40,011 bases of DNA from Planctomycetota bacterium. GTDB lineage: Bacteria > Planctomycetota > Phycisphaerae > Sedimentisphaerales > Anaerobacaceae. Made by a program: the position numbers and the translations under genes. The stretch spans positions 1 to 40,011 of the forward strand of contig JADFJC010000018.1 of the NCBI GenBank assembly GCA_022566315.1, written 5' to 3'. Each line of letters starts with the position of its first letter. Within the stretch, counting starts at the first letter, position 1. Shown here one piece after another: positions 27,323 to 36,600 of the stretch. Under the pieces are notes generated by a model. The model searched no databases, had not been told where the DNA came from, and saw only the letters and a list, made by a program, of their open reading frames with translations.

Positions 27323-27609
27323 ACCTATAACACAATCGAACCGGCCATTTTAGTCTAAATAAAATCAATTTTTTTGCCAGCTTTCGCTTTAACTCAGCGC
27401 CTGATTATAGGAATATCCTCGCCAAAGGCTAAAAAAGTTACAAAAAAGTTTCAAACCGGTTTTCCACAATAGTAAACTAAAAACACAATAATTGCCTATA
27501 TTAGCCCGATGAACCGCGATTTTTCCGGTAATCCTTCGTAAAGTCAGCCCCGGAATCTGTCGATTCGTAAATCATTAAACGAAAGCAAGAGATTTGAGGA
27601 GCGTTTATA

Positions 27610-27987
27610 ATGGACAAGCCAAACGAGCGAAGAACAGAACAAAGACTGCGTTATTTTTGGCCAATCTGGTTTGCCGAGGACCCTAACGAGACACTTTCGC
27701 AGGGACAGATGGTTGATGTTTCCAGCAGGGGCGCTGCGTTTACCTGCCACGCCGACGATGGTTGTCCCTACCTCGGCCAACATATAACCGCTCGTTTTAG
27801 TGTCCCCCGTTATGGCCCGGATGATTCTTTTGATATGGCGAATTTCATCCGTTCAGCCCATGTTTGTCGGGTTGATAACGTAAATAGCTTTTTGCGTCGC
27901 ATTGCCATTCAGTTCGCCGAACCGCTGCCTTTCAAACCTGGCGAACAAAACACCGCCGAATCCAACATACAAACACAAAACCTCTGA
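27610..27987 (+). CDS. PilZ domain protein
   Basis: A 125-residue single-domain protein. ERRTEQRLR (residues 6-14) gives the RxxxR c-di-GMP motif and DVSSRGAAF (about 37-45) the D/NxSxxG motif. With both motifs present it should bind cyclic di-GMP. A GAGGAG site precedes the ATG. No effector domain is fused, so it may act by protein contacts. It stands alone between the sigma gene and repeat DNA. Confidence 0.82.
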   Translation: MDKPNERRTEQRLRYFWPIWFAEDPNETLSQGQMVDVSSRGAAFTCHADDGCPYLGQHITARFSVPRYGPDDSFDMANFIRSAHVCRVDNVNSFLRRIAIQFAEPLPFKPGEQNTAESNIQTQNL

Positions 27988-28065
27988 GCCCATAAGTTGT
28001 TCGATACCAAAGGTTCGCTCACGGTGAATTCGATATTGCACTTGGTCATTCCATGCTCGACACAC

Positions 28066-28262
28066 ATCACTGTCATTCCGAGCGCAGCCGAGAAATCTAT
28101 TGAATAATTGTCATTCTGACCGCAACAAGCTTTCAGCCCTGAATTAGCCGAAGCCCTGAGCGAACAAAAGCTTGCCCTGAGCGCAGCCGAATGGGCCGAA
28201 GGGGAAGAATCTCGACTAAAAGAATTCTACCCTGATTGCAGCCGAAGGGTCTCCCTTCAACT
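28066..28262. repeat. Mosaic of dispersed GTCATTC / CTGAGCGCAGCCGAA repeats
   Basis: The gap after the PilZ gene holds several degenerate units: GTCATTCCGAGCGCAGCCGA (28073-), GTCATTCTGACCGCAACAAG (28110-), CCCTGAGCG (28155 and 28175), GCAGCCGAA twice and GAAGAATCTCGACT. They resemble the GTCATTC-type interspersed repeats of many bacteria. There is no credible gene in 27988-28370. Confidence 0.65.
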
Positions 28263-28370
28263 CTCCATTCGCAGGGTCCATTTGTTGACTCGAAAGTTCT
28301 TAACCTTTTGCCCTGAAAGGTCCTGGCCAAGTATACAAACTGAGTTCTCACGAGGGCGTCGCTGAGTTTA

Positions 28371-28541
28371 TTAAACCTCCTTATACAGTTGGGCCAGCAG
28401 TGCTCCTTGCAGCTTGTGTAATTCCAAAAGGTGGCCTACGTATTCCGCTGCTTTTGATTGCTCCTTTGTAGATTTTTCCATTTTTTTTGTTTTTTTCGAT
28501 AATTTTGCCCTTTTCGCCTTTTTTCTTGTGGATTTTGCCAT
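28371..28541 (-). CDS. Small lysine-rich basic protein
   Basis: From ATG 28541 it gives 56 residues: MAKSTRKKAKRAKLSKKTKK, then more Lys, then an amphipathic helix (EYVGHLLELHKLQGALLAQLYKEV). An AAGGAA lies about 12 bases upstream. The frame extends further up to 28643, but that part lacks a ribosome site. It could be a histone-H1-like DNA-binding protein; this is a guess from composition. Confidence 0.4.
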   Translation of the reverse strand: MAKSTRKKAKRAKLSKKTKKMEKSTKEQSKAAEYVGHLLELHKLQGALLAQLYKEV

Positions 28542-28560
28542 TTTCTTTGCTATTCCTTTC

Positions 28561-28588
28561 TTGACAAATTCATATTTGGGTCTAAAAT
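28561..28588 (+). promoter_or_regulatory. Promoter of the S24 repressor gene
   Basis: TTGACA (28561-28566), a 16-base spacer and TAAAAT (28583-28588) predict a start near 28595 and a leader of about 64 bases. A second TATAAT (28645-28650) just before the ATG would give a leaderless message. Confidence 0.5.
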
Positions 28589-28614
28589 AACTTACTTTAG
28601 ATTCGCATTCACGG

Positions 28615-28670
28615 AATATTAACGCGATTGCGAAAAATTGCAACTATAATATTTATATATGCGTAATATT
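28615..28670. promoter_or_regulatory. Dyads around the S24 repressor start (candidate operator)
   Basis: AATATTAACGC (28615-28625) is inverted against GCGTAATATT (28661-28670). Between them TTGCGAAAAATTGCAA (28628-28643) has matching 4-base ends. They straddle the ATG at 28659, a place suited to self-repression. Confidence 0.35.
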
Positions 28671-29630
28671 GTGAAGAATAATAACGAAAATGCGATAATC
28701 GAGCGGATTCGGATTCTGCGTGAGCAATATGCAGGCAGCAGAGGCAAAAGCAAATTTGCCCGCGACTTGAACATAAGTCCTTCTACTTACAGCTATTACG
28801 AAAACAACAGAATTCCTCCAATTGAGATTCTGCTAAAGATATGTGAGGTTACAGGAACGGATTTGGAATGGTTGCTGACCGGCCGAAGCACTGAAAAAAA
28901 ATTCGCATCTGGGTCAAATAGTGGACTTCTGCAAAGATTAGACAAGTTATTTACAGACAATCCTGAACTGACCGAAGCGGTTTTAGCTTTTATTGAGCTG
29001 TTATGCGAGCAAAAAGGTATTGAAGGAAGATTTCACTCTAAGGTTCTACCATCCAGGCAAACACGACCGGGATGGATACCCGTGCTTGGTCGAACCGCGG
29101 CGGGGATGGTGCATTTTTGGGAACAAACATTTCTGCCCGAGCCGGAACAAGCTATTACCGAGCTTGATGAGCTGGTGAAAAAGCACATCGGAAAAGAGAT
29201 TGTTGGTTCTGTGGATGGCACGGTCTCGGTTGATTTGCAGGCGAGGCCTTTGCTGGACGGAATCAGGAAGCAGCAGGCTAATCTTATTCAGGTTTGTGGG
29301 CAAGAGCAGGAGCAGATAGTTGAGTTTATCCAATGCGATGAGATTCATAAGCTGTTTCCTGATAGTTTTGCCCTCCATGTGGACGGAGACAGTATGTCAC
29401 CAAGGATAAATGATGGTGACGTTGTGATATTAAGTCCATCGGTGCCGGCGGCGCAGGGTCAAATTAGCATTGCTCGTGTTGCAAATCAAATAGGCGTTAC
29501 CTGCAAGCTCATAAGGACGACCAAAACAGATGTCCATCTGATACCAATAAATGAAAGATATGAAACAAAGGTCGTGGCTAAAAAAGACTTACTTTGGGCA
29601 CTGGCCGTTTTGTGCCACGTAAGTATCTGA
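28659..29630 (+). CDS. XRE-family repressor with S24 (LexA/CI-like) self-cleavage domain
   Basis: A 323-residue regulator. Residues about 15-75 form an XRE helix-turn-helix (KFARDLNISPSTYSYYENNR). The C-terminal S24 domain has the catalytic Ser at about 245 in DGDSMSPRINDGD and the Lys at about 283 in CKLIR. A likely Ala-Gly cleavage bond lies at 148-149 in GRTAAGMVHF. Such proteins, like phage CI, cut themselves after RecA activation by DNA damage. Linker residues 80-135 are longer than usual. No ribosome site precedes the ATG. No phage genes are nearby, so it is a stand-alone regulator or the remnant of an element. It lies just upstream of the metal-efflux genes on the same strand. Confidence 0.85.
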   Translation: MRNIVKNNNENAIIERIRILREQYAGSRGKSKFARDLNISPSTYSYYENNRIPPIEILLKICEVTGTDLEWLLTGRSTEKKFASGSNSGLLQRLDKLFTDNPELTEAVLAFIELLCEQKGIEGRFHSKVLPSRQTRPGWIPVLGRTAAGMVHFWEQTFLPEPEQAITELDELVKKHIGKEIVGSVDGTVSVDLQARPLLDGIRKQQANLIQVCGQEQEQIVEFIQCDEIHKLFPDSFALHVDGDSMSPRINDGDVVILSPSVPAAQGQISIARVANQIGVTCKLIRTTKTDVHLIPINERYETKVVAKKDLLWALAVLCHVSI

Positions 29631-29663
29631 TTGTATCTTATATAGTATATAGGCCTAAACAAT

Positions 29664-29691
29664 TTGTGCGTAGATACGTAGATACTATGTA
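29664..29691 (+). promoter_or_regulatory. Candidate promoter with direct repeats filling the spacer
   Basis: TTGTGC (29664-29669) and TATGTA (29686-29691) are separated by exactly two copies of GTAGATAC (29670-29685). A palindrome TATATAGTATATA (29639-29651) lies upstream. The start would fall about 65 bases before the Cys/His protein ATG. Confidence 0.35.
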
Positions 29692-29761
29692 AAATATTTT
29701 TTAGAAGGATAGCACGAAATAAGCCTTGCATTTTGGGCTTGGAAATGGTAAAAATAACAAG

Positions 29762-30202
29762 ATGACACTGAAATTAGCAAAGAAACAGACGTATAAAAAA
29801 TGTATTGTTGTGTTTATCTGCCTTTTGATAGCCGGCAATTCAGCACATTGGAAAGTGCTATGTTGTTTTGGTGACGACGGTCATATTGAGATCGAATCTG
29901 CTTTTCACGAACGGTGTAACGACCCGGTCCATTCCTATGCTCCAGACCAAAATCAGCTTTCCTACAAAGCTGACCATGTAGAAGGCAAACATTGTGGACC
30001 TTGCGTAGATATCCCGATTTCCATTGGCTTAGCGAAGATTTCCCATATACCTAAACAGTTGAATTCCACATTTCCGGTCCCTGCGACAAACATAATTATA
30101 GGTACCAACAAGCCTGATTTTTCTGCATATAATTTTGCTCCACATACCTTTGTCCCATCCTCTTACTTTACCCCTCTGCGCACGGTGATATTGCTGGTGT
30201 GA
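29762..30202 (+). CDS. Small exported Cys/His-rich protein of the metal-efflux cluster
   Basis: A 146-residue protein with a basic N-terminus and one hydrophobic segment (about residues 14-30, signal peptide or anchor). The outer part has Cys and His pairs: VLCCFGDDGHIEIESAF, HERCND and HCGPCVD. The arrangement recalls small metal-binding proteins encoded ahead of cusCBA/czcCBA operons, but I cannot name the family. In-frame starts from 29726 exist; ATG 29762 gives the best signal sequence though only a weak ribosome site. It probably binds or senses the exported metal. Confidence 0.62.
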   Translation: MTLKLAKKQTYKKCIVVFICLLIAGNSAHWKVLCCFGDDGHIEIESAFHERCNDPVHSYAPDQNQLSYKADHVEGKHCGPCVDIPISIGLAKISHIPKQLNSTFPVPATNIIIGTNKPDFSAYNFAPHTFVPSSYFTPLRTVILLV

Positions 30203-30243
30203 TCTGCTAAAAAGACATTTCTTTTTCTGTGACATTTACAAAA

Positions 30244-30258
30244 CATTTACTGTAAATG
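30244..30258. promoter_or_regulatory. Perfect dyad CATTTACTGTAAATG before the efflux genes
   Basis: Two 7-base arms flank one central T, and an extra ACATTTAC half-site lies 9 bases upstream (30233-30240). It is 106 bases before the CusC-like ATG. The loop is too small for a terminator, so an operator is likelier. Confidence 0.4.
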
Positions 30259-30363
30259 GCCGGATTTTCACTTTTTTCTTCTGATACTCTGTCAATTAGA
30301 GCTAACTAACTAACTAATTAGAAGAACCCAAATTTGGAAGTTAAATATGTTAGGATTACTGTG

Positions 30364-31758
30364 ATGTGTATTAGATTTTTATCGTTTTTAGTTGTACTAT
30401 TTGCGATTGGTGTCCCAGGTTGTACGGAGTACAGTAACGAAGTTGCATTACCGGAACGCCGGTCGTTGGGACAAGAATTCAGCACTTTCCAACCTCCCGC
30501 CAAGCCGATGGAAACTCCGGATATTCCTGAGATTGCTGAGCCAACCGGTGTTATCACTTTGCGGCAGGCTCTGGCTCTCGCATTGATGTATAATCCTGAG
30601 TTGAAAACTTTTTCCTGGGATGTACGTGTCTCAGAAGCAAGGCGATTGCAGGCAAGCCTTTGGCCGAATCCCGCTCTTGGGATTACAGTTGAAGATTTCG
30701 GTGGTGCAGGTGAGCGCAGTGGTTTTGATGCCGCGGAAACAACAATTCAATTCGGTCAACTGATTGAACTGGCCGGGAAACTGTCCAAGCGAAAACAGGT
30801 CGCATCACTTGAAAGCAAGTTGGCCGGGTGGGACTACGAAGCCAAGCGGCTGGACGTGCTTACCGAGGTGGCGCATGCCTTTGTGCAGGTTCTTGCGGCT
30901 AAGGAAAGGCTGACACTGGCTGAGGAATTAGTCCAATTGTCTGAACAAATTTTGAACACTGTTACACAGCGAGTCAACGCGGGAAAAGATTCACCTGTGG
31001 AGAAGACCAAGGCACAAGTGGCCCTCGCGAGCGCTCGCATCGAACAAAAGCAAGCTCGTCAACGTCTGGCCTCTGCCCGTAAACAATTAGCGGCCACCTG
31101 GGGAAGCATATCACCTGTTTTCGAGGGGGTGAGCGGTCAATTGGACGTTACATTTCCCATCCCATCTGAAAGCGAGCTGATGAGTTTATTGGAACAAAAT
31201 CCGGATTTGGCTCGGTGGGCAGTAGAAATGGAAAAGCGGCGGGCTGCTCTGGAATTGGAAAAAGCCAATGCAATTACTGACCCGACAATCTTCGGCGGAA
31301 TGCGGCGCTTCAATGAGACCGATGATACAGCAGTTGTTTTCGGTTTATCAATTCCAGTGCCTGTATTTAACCAAAATCAAGGAAGGATACTTGAAGCCAG
31401 GTACAATCTCGCTAAGGCTCGGAGGCAGCACAGGGCAGTTGAAGCTAATTTATACGCGACCCTGGCTGATGCGTATCAAGCTCTTTCCAGCGCATTTATC
31501 GAAGTAACAGATATTAAGAAGGAGGTTCTGCCGGGAGCTCAGAGCGCATTTGACGCAGCCAGGCGAGGATATCGCGAAGGTAAATTTGATTACCTGATGG
31601 TACTGGATGCCCAACGAACCTTCTTTTATTTCAGAGCAAGATATATCGAGTCTTTAGCAGCTTACCACAGAGCAAGGACTGATGTTGAACGTCTGATCGG
31701 CCAAAATCTTGATGGTGTCAAAAATCCCCTCGAAGTGAAAGCAGAGGAAAGCAAATAG
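30364..31758 (+). CDS. TolC-family outer-membrane factor (CusC/CzcC-like)
   Basis: Outer-membrane channel of the tripartite metal exporter. From ATG 30364 it has 464 residues. A short signal sequence ends VPGC (Cys about residue 19), a plausible lipoprotein site. Two OEP repeats follow with the long helices typical of TolC (LTEVAHAFVQVLAAKERLTLAEELV; LADAYQALSSAFIEVTDIKKEVLPGAQSAFDAARRGYREGKFDYLMVLDAQRTFF). In-frame starts at 30334 and 30361 precede ATG 30364; TAGGAT gives the last of these a ribosome site. It ends 12 bases before the adaptor gene. Confidence 0.9.
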   Translation: MCIRFLSFLVVLFAIGVPGCTEYSNEVALPERRSLGQEFSTFQPPAKPMETPDIPEIAEPTGVITLRQALALALMYNPELKTFSWDVRVSEARRLQASLWPNPALGITVEDFGGAGERSGFDAAETTIQFGQLIELAGKLSKRKQVASLESKLAGWDYEAKRLDVLTEVAHAFVQVLAAKERLTLAEELVQLSEQILNTVTQRVNAGKDSPVEKTKAQVALASARIEQKQARQRLASARKQLAATWGSISPVFEGVSGQLDVTFPIPSESELMSLLEQNPDLARWAVEMEKRRAALELEKANAITDPTIFGGMRRFNETDDTAVVFGLSIPVPVFNQNQGRILEARYNLAKARRQHRAVEANLYATLADAYQALSSAFIEVTDIKKEVLPGAQSAFDAARRGYREGKFDYLMVLDAQRTFFYFRARYIESLAAYHRARTDVERLIGQNLDGVKNPLEVKAEESK

Positions 31759-31770
31759 GAGAAATTTATC

Positions 31771-33657
31771 ATGTTGCAAAAAAAACGTCAAAATACTAAT
31801 TCTGTCCTGCAAAAGGCAAATCACTTTGGCATGGCGCTGTCTATATTTGTTGTGCTCGCAGGAACTATTCTTTGGCTTACGGGAAACCTACATTTTGGGC
31901 CAGAGGCTGGCTACGTTGGTCATGGTGCAGAAAAATCGTCCCAAGTTACGGTTTGGACCGAGCGATTCGAAATTTTCCTTGAGCACCCATTCATCGTGGC
32001 CAATACACGGACCAAATTCATCACCCATGTCTCCGACCTGGTAACACTTGAACCTCGAAAAAAAGGACCCATTACTTTCATTTTGCGCCATGGCTCCGAG
32101 TCACCGATCAAACATATCGAACCCGCCCCGGCAAGGGATGGTATTTACATTCCCGAACTCACGTTTCCACTACCTGGTGAGTGGAGTGTGTTGCTGGTTA
32201 TTCCCCTTGAAGGCAAAGATCACCTTGTCGAACTGCCGCCTTTTGAGGTGTATGGTTCCCATGAAGAAGTTGAGAGTGCTCCATTTCCTGAAGAGATCGT
32301 GGGCATAAGTTTTCTTAAGGAGCAACAATGGGAAATACCAACCGGAACCGAGCCGGTTCGGAAGCGGAAAGTACTCGGCAGCGAAGGCTTAGCCGTGCCT
32401 GAATCTACTCTGGTCGATGAAAACGGCGAGCCGGTGGTCTTTGTCCAGGTGGCTGGCGAAACGTTTGAGAAGCGTTATCTGAAACTGGGAAAGAAAGATC
32501 AAGGTTTTGTGCAGGTTTTGTCTGGTCTGTCCGAAGGGGAGTACGTTACGACTAAAGGGGCCTATGCGGTCGCGCGAGCTGAGCACGGTGAGGAGTCGAT
32601 TGTCCTTCTGAGTGACGAACAAATAAGGAAATTCGGGATTGAAGTAGGTGCGGCAGGAGCTGGGGAGTTCAAGGTTCATATAAGCCTGCCTGGTCAAATT
32701 GTGATCAATACAGACCGTATGGTTCATATCGTTCCCCGTGTGCCCGGCATTGTACGGGAAGTCAAGAAGAAATTGGGCGACCCCGTAAAGAAAGGAGAAG
32801 TCATGGCTGTGATAGAGAGCTGTGACTTAGCAGATGCCAAGGCTGCTTACTTAGCATCGGTTGAACGTTTTGAATTAGCCAAGGCAAGCTTTGGGCGGGA
32901 GGAGAAACTCTGGAAACAAAAAATATCTTCTGAGCAGGAATATCTCAATGCCAAACAAGCCCTTGTCGAATTCCAAATCGAACTACGTTTATCCAAACAG
33001 AAACTCATCGCAATGGGATTTTCCAACGAATACCTGGCGAAACTGGCCGATGGACCGGATAGTTTTCTGACTCGCTTTGAGGTCATCGCCCCCTTCGAAG
33101 GTACGATTATCCAAAAGCATATTACCTTAGGAGAGGTGATCAAGGATGATACGGAGATTTTTGTTGTTGCCGATCTTAGAACTGTCTGGGTTGACCTGAT
33201 TGTCCATCAGAAAGACCTGGCTTTCATAAAGAAAGGCCAAAAGGCCGCTATTTCAGCCAAATCATGCCCTGAAACTGAAGGGGTAATTGGTTACGTTGGT
33301 CCGATCATCGATGAGAAAACACGAACGGCACTTGCAAGGATAGTGCTGGACAATGCTTCAGGCCAACTCAGGCCGGGAACATTTATAACTGCCAATGTCT
33401 TGGTAAAAAAACGTAATGCCGAGGTGGTAGTTGCGAAAAGCGTCCTTCAGGATTTGGATGATAGAGCCACTGTCTTTATTCAGGATGAATATGGTTTCAA
33501 GCCACGCCTTGTAACTGTCGGCTGGTCTAACGACGAGTATGTTGAAATTACTTCAGGACTCAAGCCCGGCGAAAAAGTAGTAACCAAAAACAGTTTTCGT
33601 CTCAAAGCCGAGCTGCAAAAGGATGCTGGTGGTGGCCACGCCGGCCATGGCCATTAA
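31771..33657 (+). CDS. RND efflux periplasmic adaptor (CusB/CzcB-like) with duplicated end domain
   Basis: Membrane-fusion subunit linking pump and channel. At 628 residues it is longer than usual (about 400-520). Residues about 18-40 are a membrane anchor. Residues about 55-165 form an extra beta-rich domain (FITHVSDLVTLEP ... FPLPGEWSVLLVIP), reminiscent of FixH/YtkA folds. Residues 209-275 (VPESTLVDENGEPVVFVQV ... LSGLSEGEYVTTKGAYAV) look like a copy of the membrane-proximal end domain found again at 554-615 (VAKSVLQDLDDRATVFIQ ... TSGLKPGEKVVTKNSFRL). The core lipoyl and hairpin region is about 320-450. The C-terminus is His-rich (GGGHAGHGH), which could bind metal. Confidence 0.88.
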   Translation: MLQKKRQNTNSVLQKANHFGMALSIFVVLAGTILWLTGNLHFGPEAGYVGHGAEKSSQVTVWTERFEIFLEHPFIVANTRTKFITHVSDLVTLEPRKKGPITFILRHGSESPIKHIEPAPARDGIYIPELTFPLPGEWSVLLVIPLEGKDHLVELPPFEVYGSHEEVESAPFPEEIVGISFLKEQQWEIPTGTEPVRKRKVLGSEGLAVPESTLVDENGEPVVFVQVAGETFEKRYLKLGKKDQGFVQVLSGLSEGEYVTTKGAYAVARAEHGEESIVLLSDEQIRKFGIEVGAAGAGEFKVHISLPGQIVINTDRMVHIVPRVPGIVREVKKKLGDPVKKGEVMAVIESCDLADAKAAYLASVERFELAKASFGREEKLWKQKISSEQEYLNAKQALVEFQIELRLSKQKLIAMGFSNEYLAKLADGPDSFLTRFEVIAPFEGTIIQKHITLGEVIKDDTEIFVVADLRTVWVDLIVHQKDLAFIKKGQKAAISAKSCPETEGVIGYVGPIIDEKTRTALARIVLDNASGQLRPGTFITANVLVKKRNAEVVVAKSVLQDLDDRATVFIQDEYGFKPRLVTVGWSNDEYVEITSGLKPGEKVVTKNSFRLKAELQKDAGGGHAGHGH

Positions 33658-33682
33658 ATAAAACTGTCGGAGATGTAACAGT

Positions 33683-36600
33683 ATGATTACAAGACTAATT
33701 CAGTTTTCACTGAAACATAAATTGTTAATAGTTTTGGGATTTGTCGGGGTCTGTCTTGCAGGAGTGTTTTCCCTCTCACAGTTGTCTATTGATGCGTTTC
33801 CCGACATCAGTCCAAATCTGGTGCAGGTTTTTGCTGAGCTTGAAGGTATGGCAGCAGAGGAAGTTGAGCAGTTCGTTACGCGTCCCGTTGAGGTTGCGAT
33901 GAGGGGCATTGCCGGTGTGAGTAAAATACGCTCAATATCATCGCTCGGACTTTCCACGATAAACATTTACTTTGAAGACGATGTAGATATCCACCTGGCT
34001 CGGTACCTTGTTTTGGAGAGGCTCAAGGAGGCTGAGGAAGGTATCCCGAAGGGCCTGAATATGCCTCACGGCCTGGAGATGGGTCCTATAGCCAGCGGAA
34101 TGGGTAAAATTCTGGCTTACTATATAGAGGCAGATGACTACAGTACAACCGAGCTGCGCACGTTTCAGGATTGGATTATCAAACGTGACATTCAGACAGT
34201 ATCAGGTATTGCTAAAGTTATAAGTCAAGGCGGCCATGTCCGTCAATACCAGATTAAAGTCTATCCCGGGCGTCTTCTCGAATACGATTTAACATTGGAT
34301 GATGTCATTGAGGCTGTCCGGAAAAACAACTTGAACCTCGGCGCTGGTATCATAGAGAAAGGTTCAGAAGAACTGATTGTTCGCAGCCTGGGGTTAATAA
34401 ATTCAATCAATGATATTGAAAATATCGTCATATGTTCTCGTAAGAGCAGCCCTGTTTATGTAAAGGATATTGCCGCCGTTGAATTTGGAAATGCGTTCAG
34501 ACGAGGCGTGGCTTCTTTGGACGGACAAAAAGAGGTCGTAATCGGCAGCGTATATAAACTCCATGGGGCAAATTCACTTGAGGTCATCAGCCGGCTGAAG
34601 GAGCGAATCACGCAGATTAACAAGACCCTGCCGGAAGGAGTAAAAATAATCCCCTTTTATGACCAGTCCGCTCTTGTCAAGAACAGCATAAATACCGTCA
34701 AGGGTGCACTTGCACTTGGGCTTATTCTGGTATGTCTTGTTTCTTTTACCTTCCTGGGGAACCTGCGTAATGCCCTGATTGTGGTGTGCTCATTGCCCTT
34801 TTCCACACTGTTTGCGTTTATTTTAATGTATCGCAATGATATACCAGGCGATTTAATATCCTTTGGGGGCATAGCGATTGCGCTCGGCATGATAGTTGAT
34901 GCCACGATTATAATGGTGGAAAAAATTCAGTCTGCCTTTGGCGATAAGACAGATACGTCTTCGGTAACTGAGATAATTTTATCTGCTGCCAGAGAAGTTG
35001 GCCAGCCTATATTTTTTGCCGCTTCCATCATCATTATCGTTTTTATTCCCATCTTTACTCTCGGTGAGATCGAGGGAAAAATGTTCAGACCACTGGCTTT
35101 TGCAGTTTCAACGACGATGGTTGGTTCATTAATCTACGCTTTGATTGTCTCTCCCGTATTTTATCGTCTGCTTCACAAGGAAAATGCTAAAGATAAAAAG
35201 GCAAAAGCCGTTCATCCGGCGGTTCTTCGATACTACAAATCAATATTGCTGTATTTTCTTCACCGCCGCTCATTGGTTACTTGTGCTATAATTATTCTGA
35301 TTGTTGCCGGTGGTTTGATTTTTACCCAATTAGGAAGGGAGTTCGTCCCTACGCTTCAGGAGGGAACCATCCAGGTTTTGACGTATATGAACCCTAACAT
35401 ATCCCTGAAAGAAATCAATGCTACTACAAAAGAAATAGCAAAGGACATCTCAAGTTTCCCGCAGGTCAAGCAGGTTGTCGTTGATATCGGTTATGGTGAA
35501 GTCGGTCCTCATGTCCATCACACCAATTACGCCGACATAACCGTTACCCTGAAACCTAAAAAACAATGGAAAACTGTCAAAACCTATGAACAACTCATCG
35601 CTCGAATTGACAGTCGCATTGGGAGCTATCCTGGTGTGACTATTAGTTTTTCCCAGCCAATCAAACACCAAATCGACGCCTTGGTAGGAGGAGCCGGAAC
35701 TGCGGTAGTTGCGAAGCTTTTCGGCCACGACATAGCCATTCTTCAGGCCAAAGCTGTGGAAATCCAGGAAGTTCTTTCCCAAATAAAAGGGGTAGCTGAC
35801 CTTAGAATTGAACAGGTGGCCGGTCAAACACAACTACAGATTGATATGAACAGGAAGCAAATAGCTCGTCATGGCCTAAGCAACTACCAAATACAGCATA
35901 CAATCCGTAGTGCCATAGCCGGCGAGGAAGTCGGCAAGGTCTTTGAAGGTGAAAAAAACTTCGGTATTACCGTCAGATTTGCCGAAGCCTATCGCAAAAA
36001 CATCGCGTCAATAAAGAACCTGCTCATCAAAACGCCGGATGGATACAATGTTCCGCTTGAAGATTTGGCACATATTAAAACAGTTACCGGTCTTAGACAA
36101 ATAAGCCGTGAGGACACGCGGCGCTATATCTCAGTGCAGTGCAATGTTCGCGGCATAGACGTCGGCAGCTTTATTCAGGAAGCTCAAAAAAAGGTTTCAG
36201 AAAGTATAAGCCTTCCTGCCGGATACAGGCTCGCATGGGGTGGACAATTTGAATTGCAACAGGCAGCAAACAAGAGACTGGCTGTGGTTATCCCAATTAC
36301 TTTGTCTTTAGTTCTTGTAATGCTCTACAGCTTATTCAATTCGTTTAAGAATGTGCTTCTGATTATGCTCAACATACCATTAGCATTAGTGGGTGGGATT
36401 TTTGCCCTTGCCCTTTTCAGGGAAAATGTCAGTATTCCCTCTTCTATCGGATTCATTGCTCTTTTCGGAATTGCTTTAACAAACGGTCTGATATTGATAT
36501 CACGGTTTGAATATTTAAAAAGAGAAGGTCTTTCATTGAGAGAAGCGATAATTACCGGCTCTTTGTCAAGGCTAAGGCCTGTCCTGATGACCACAATAAC

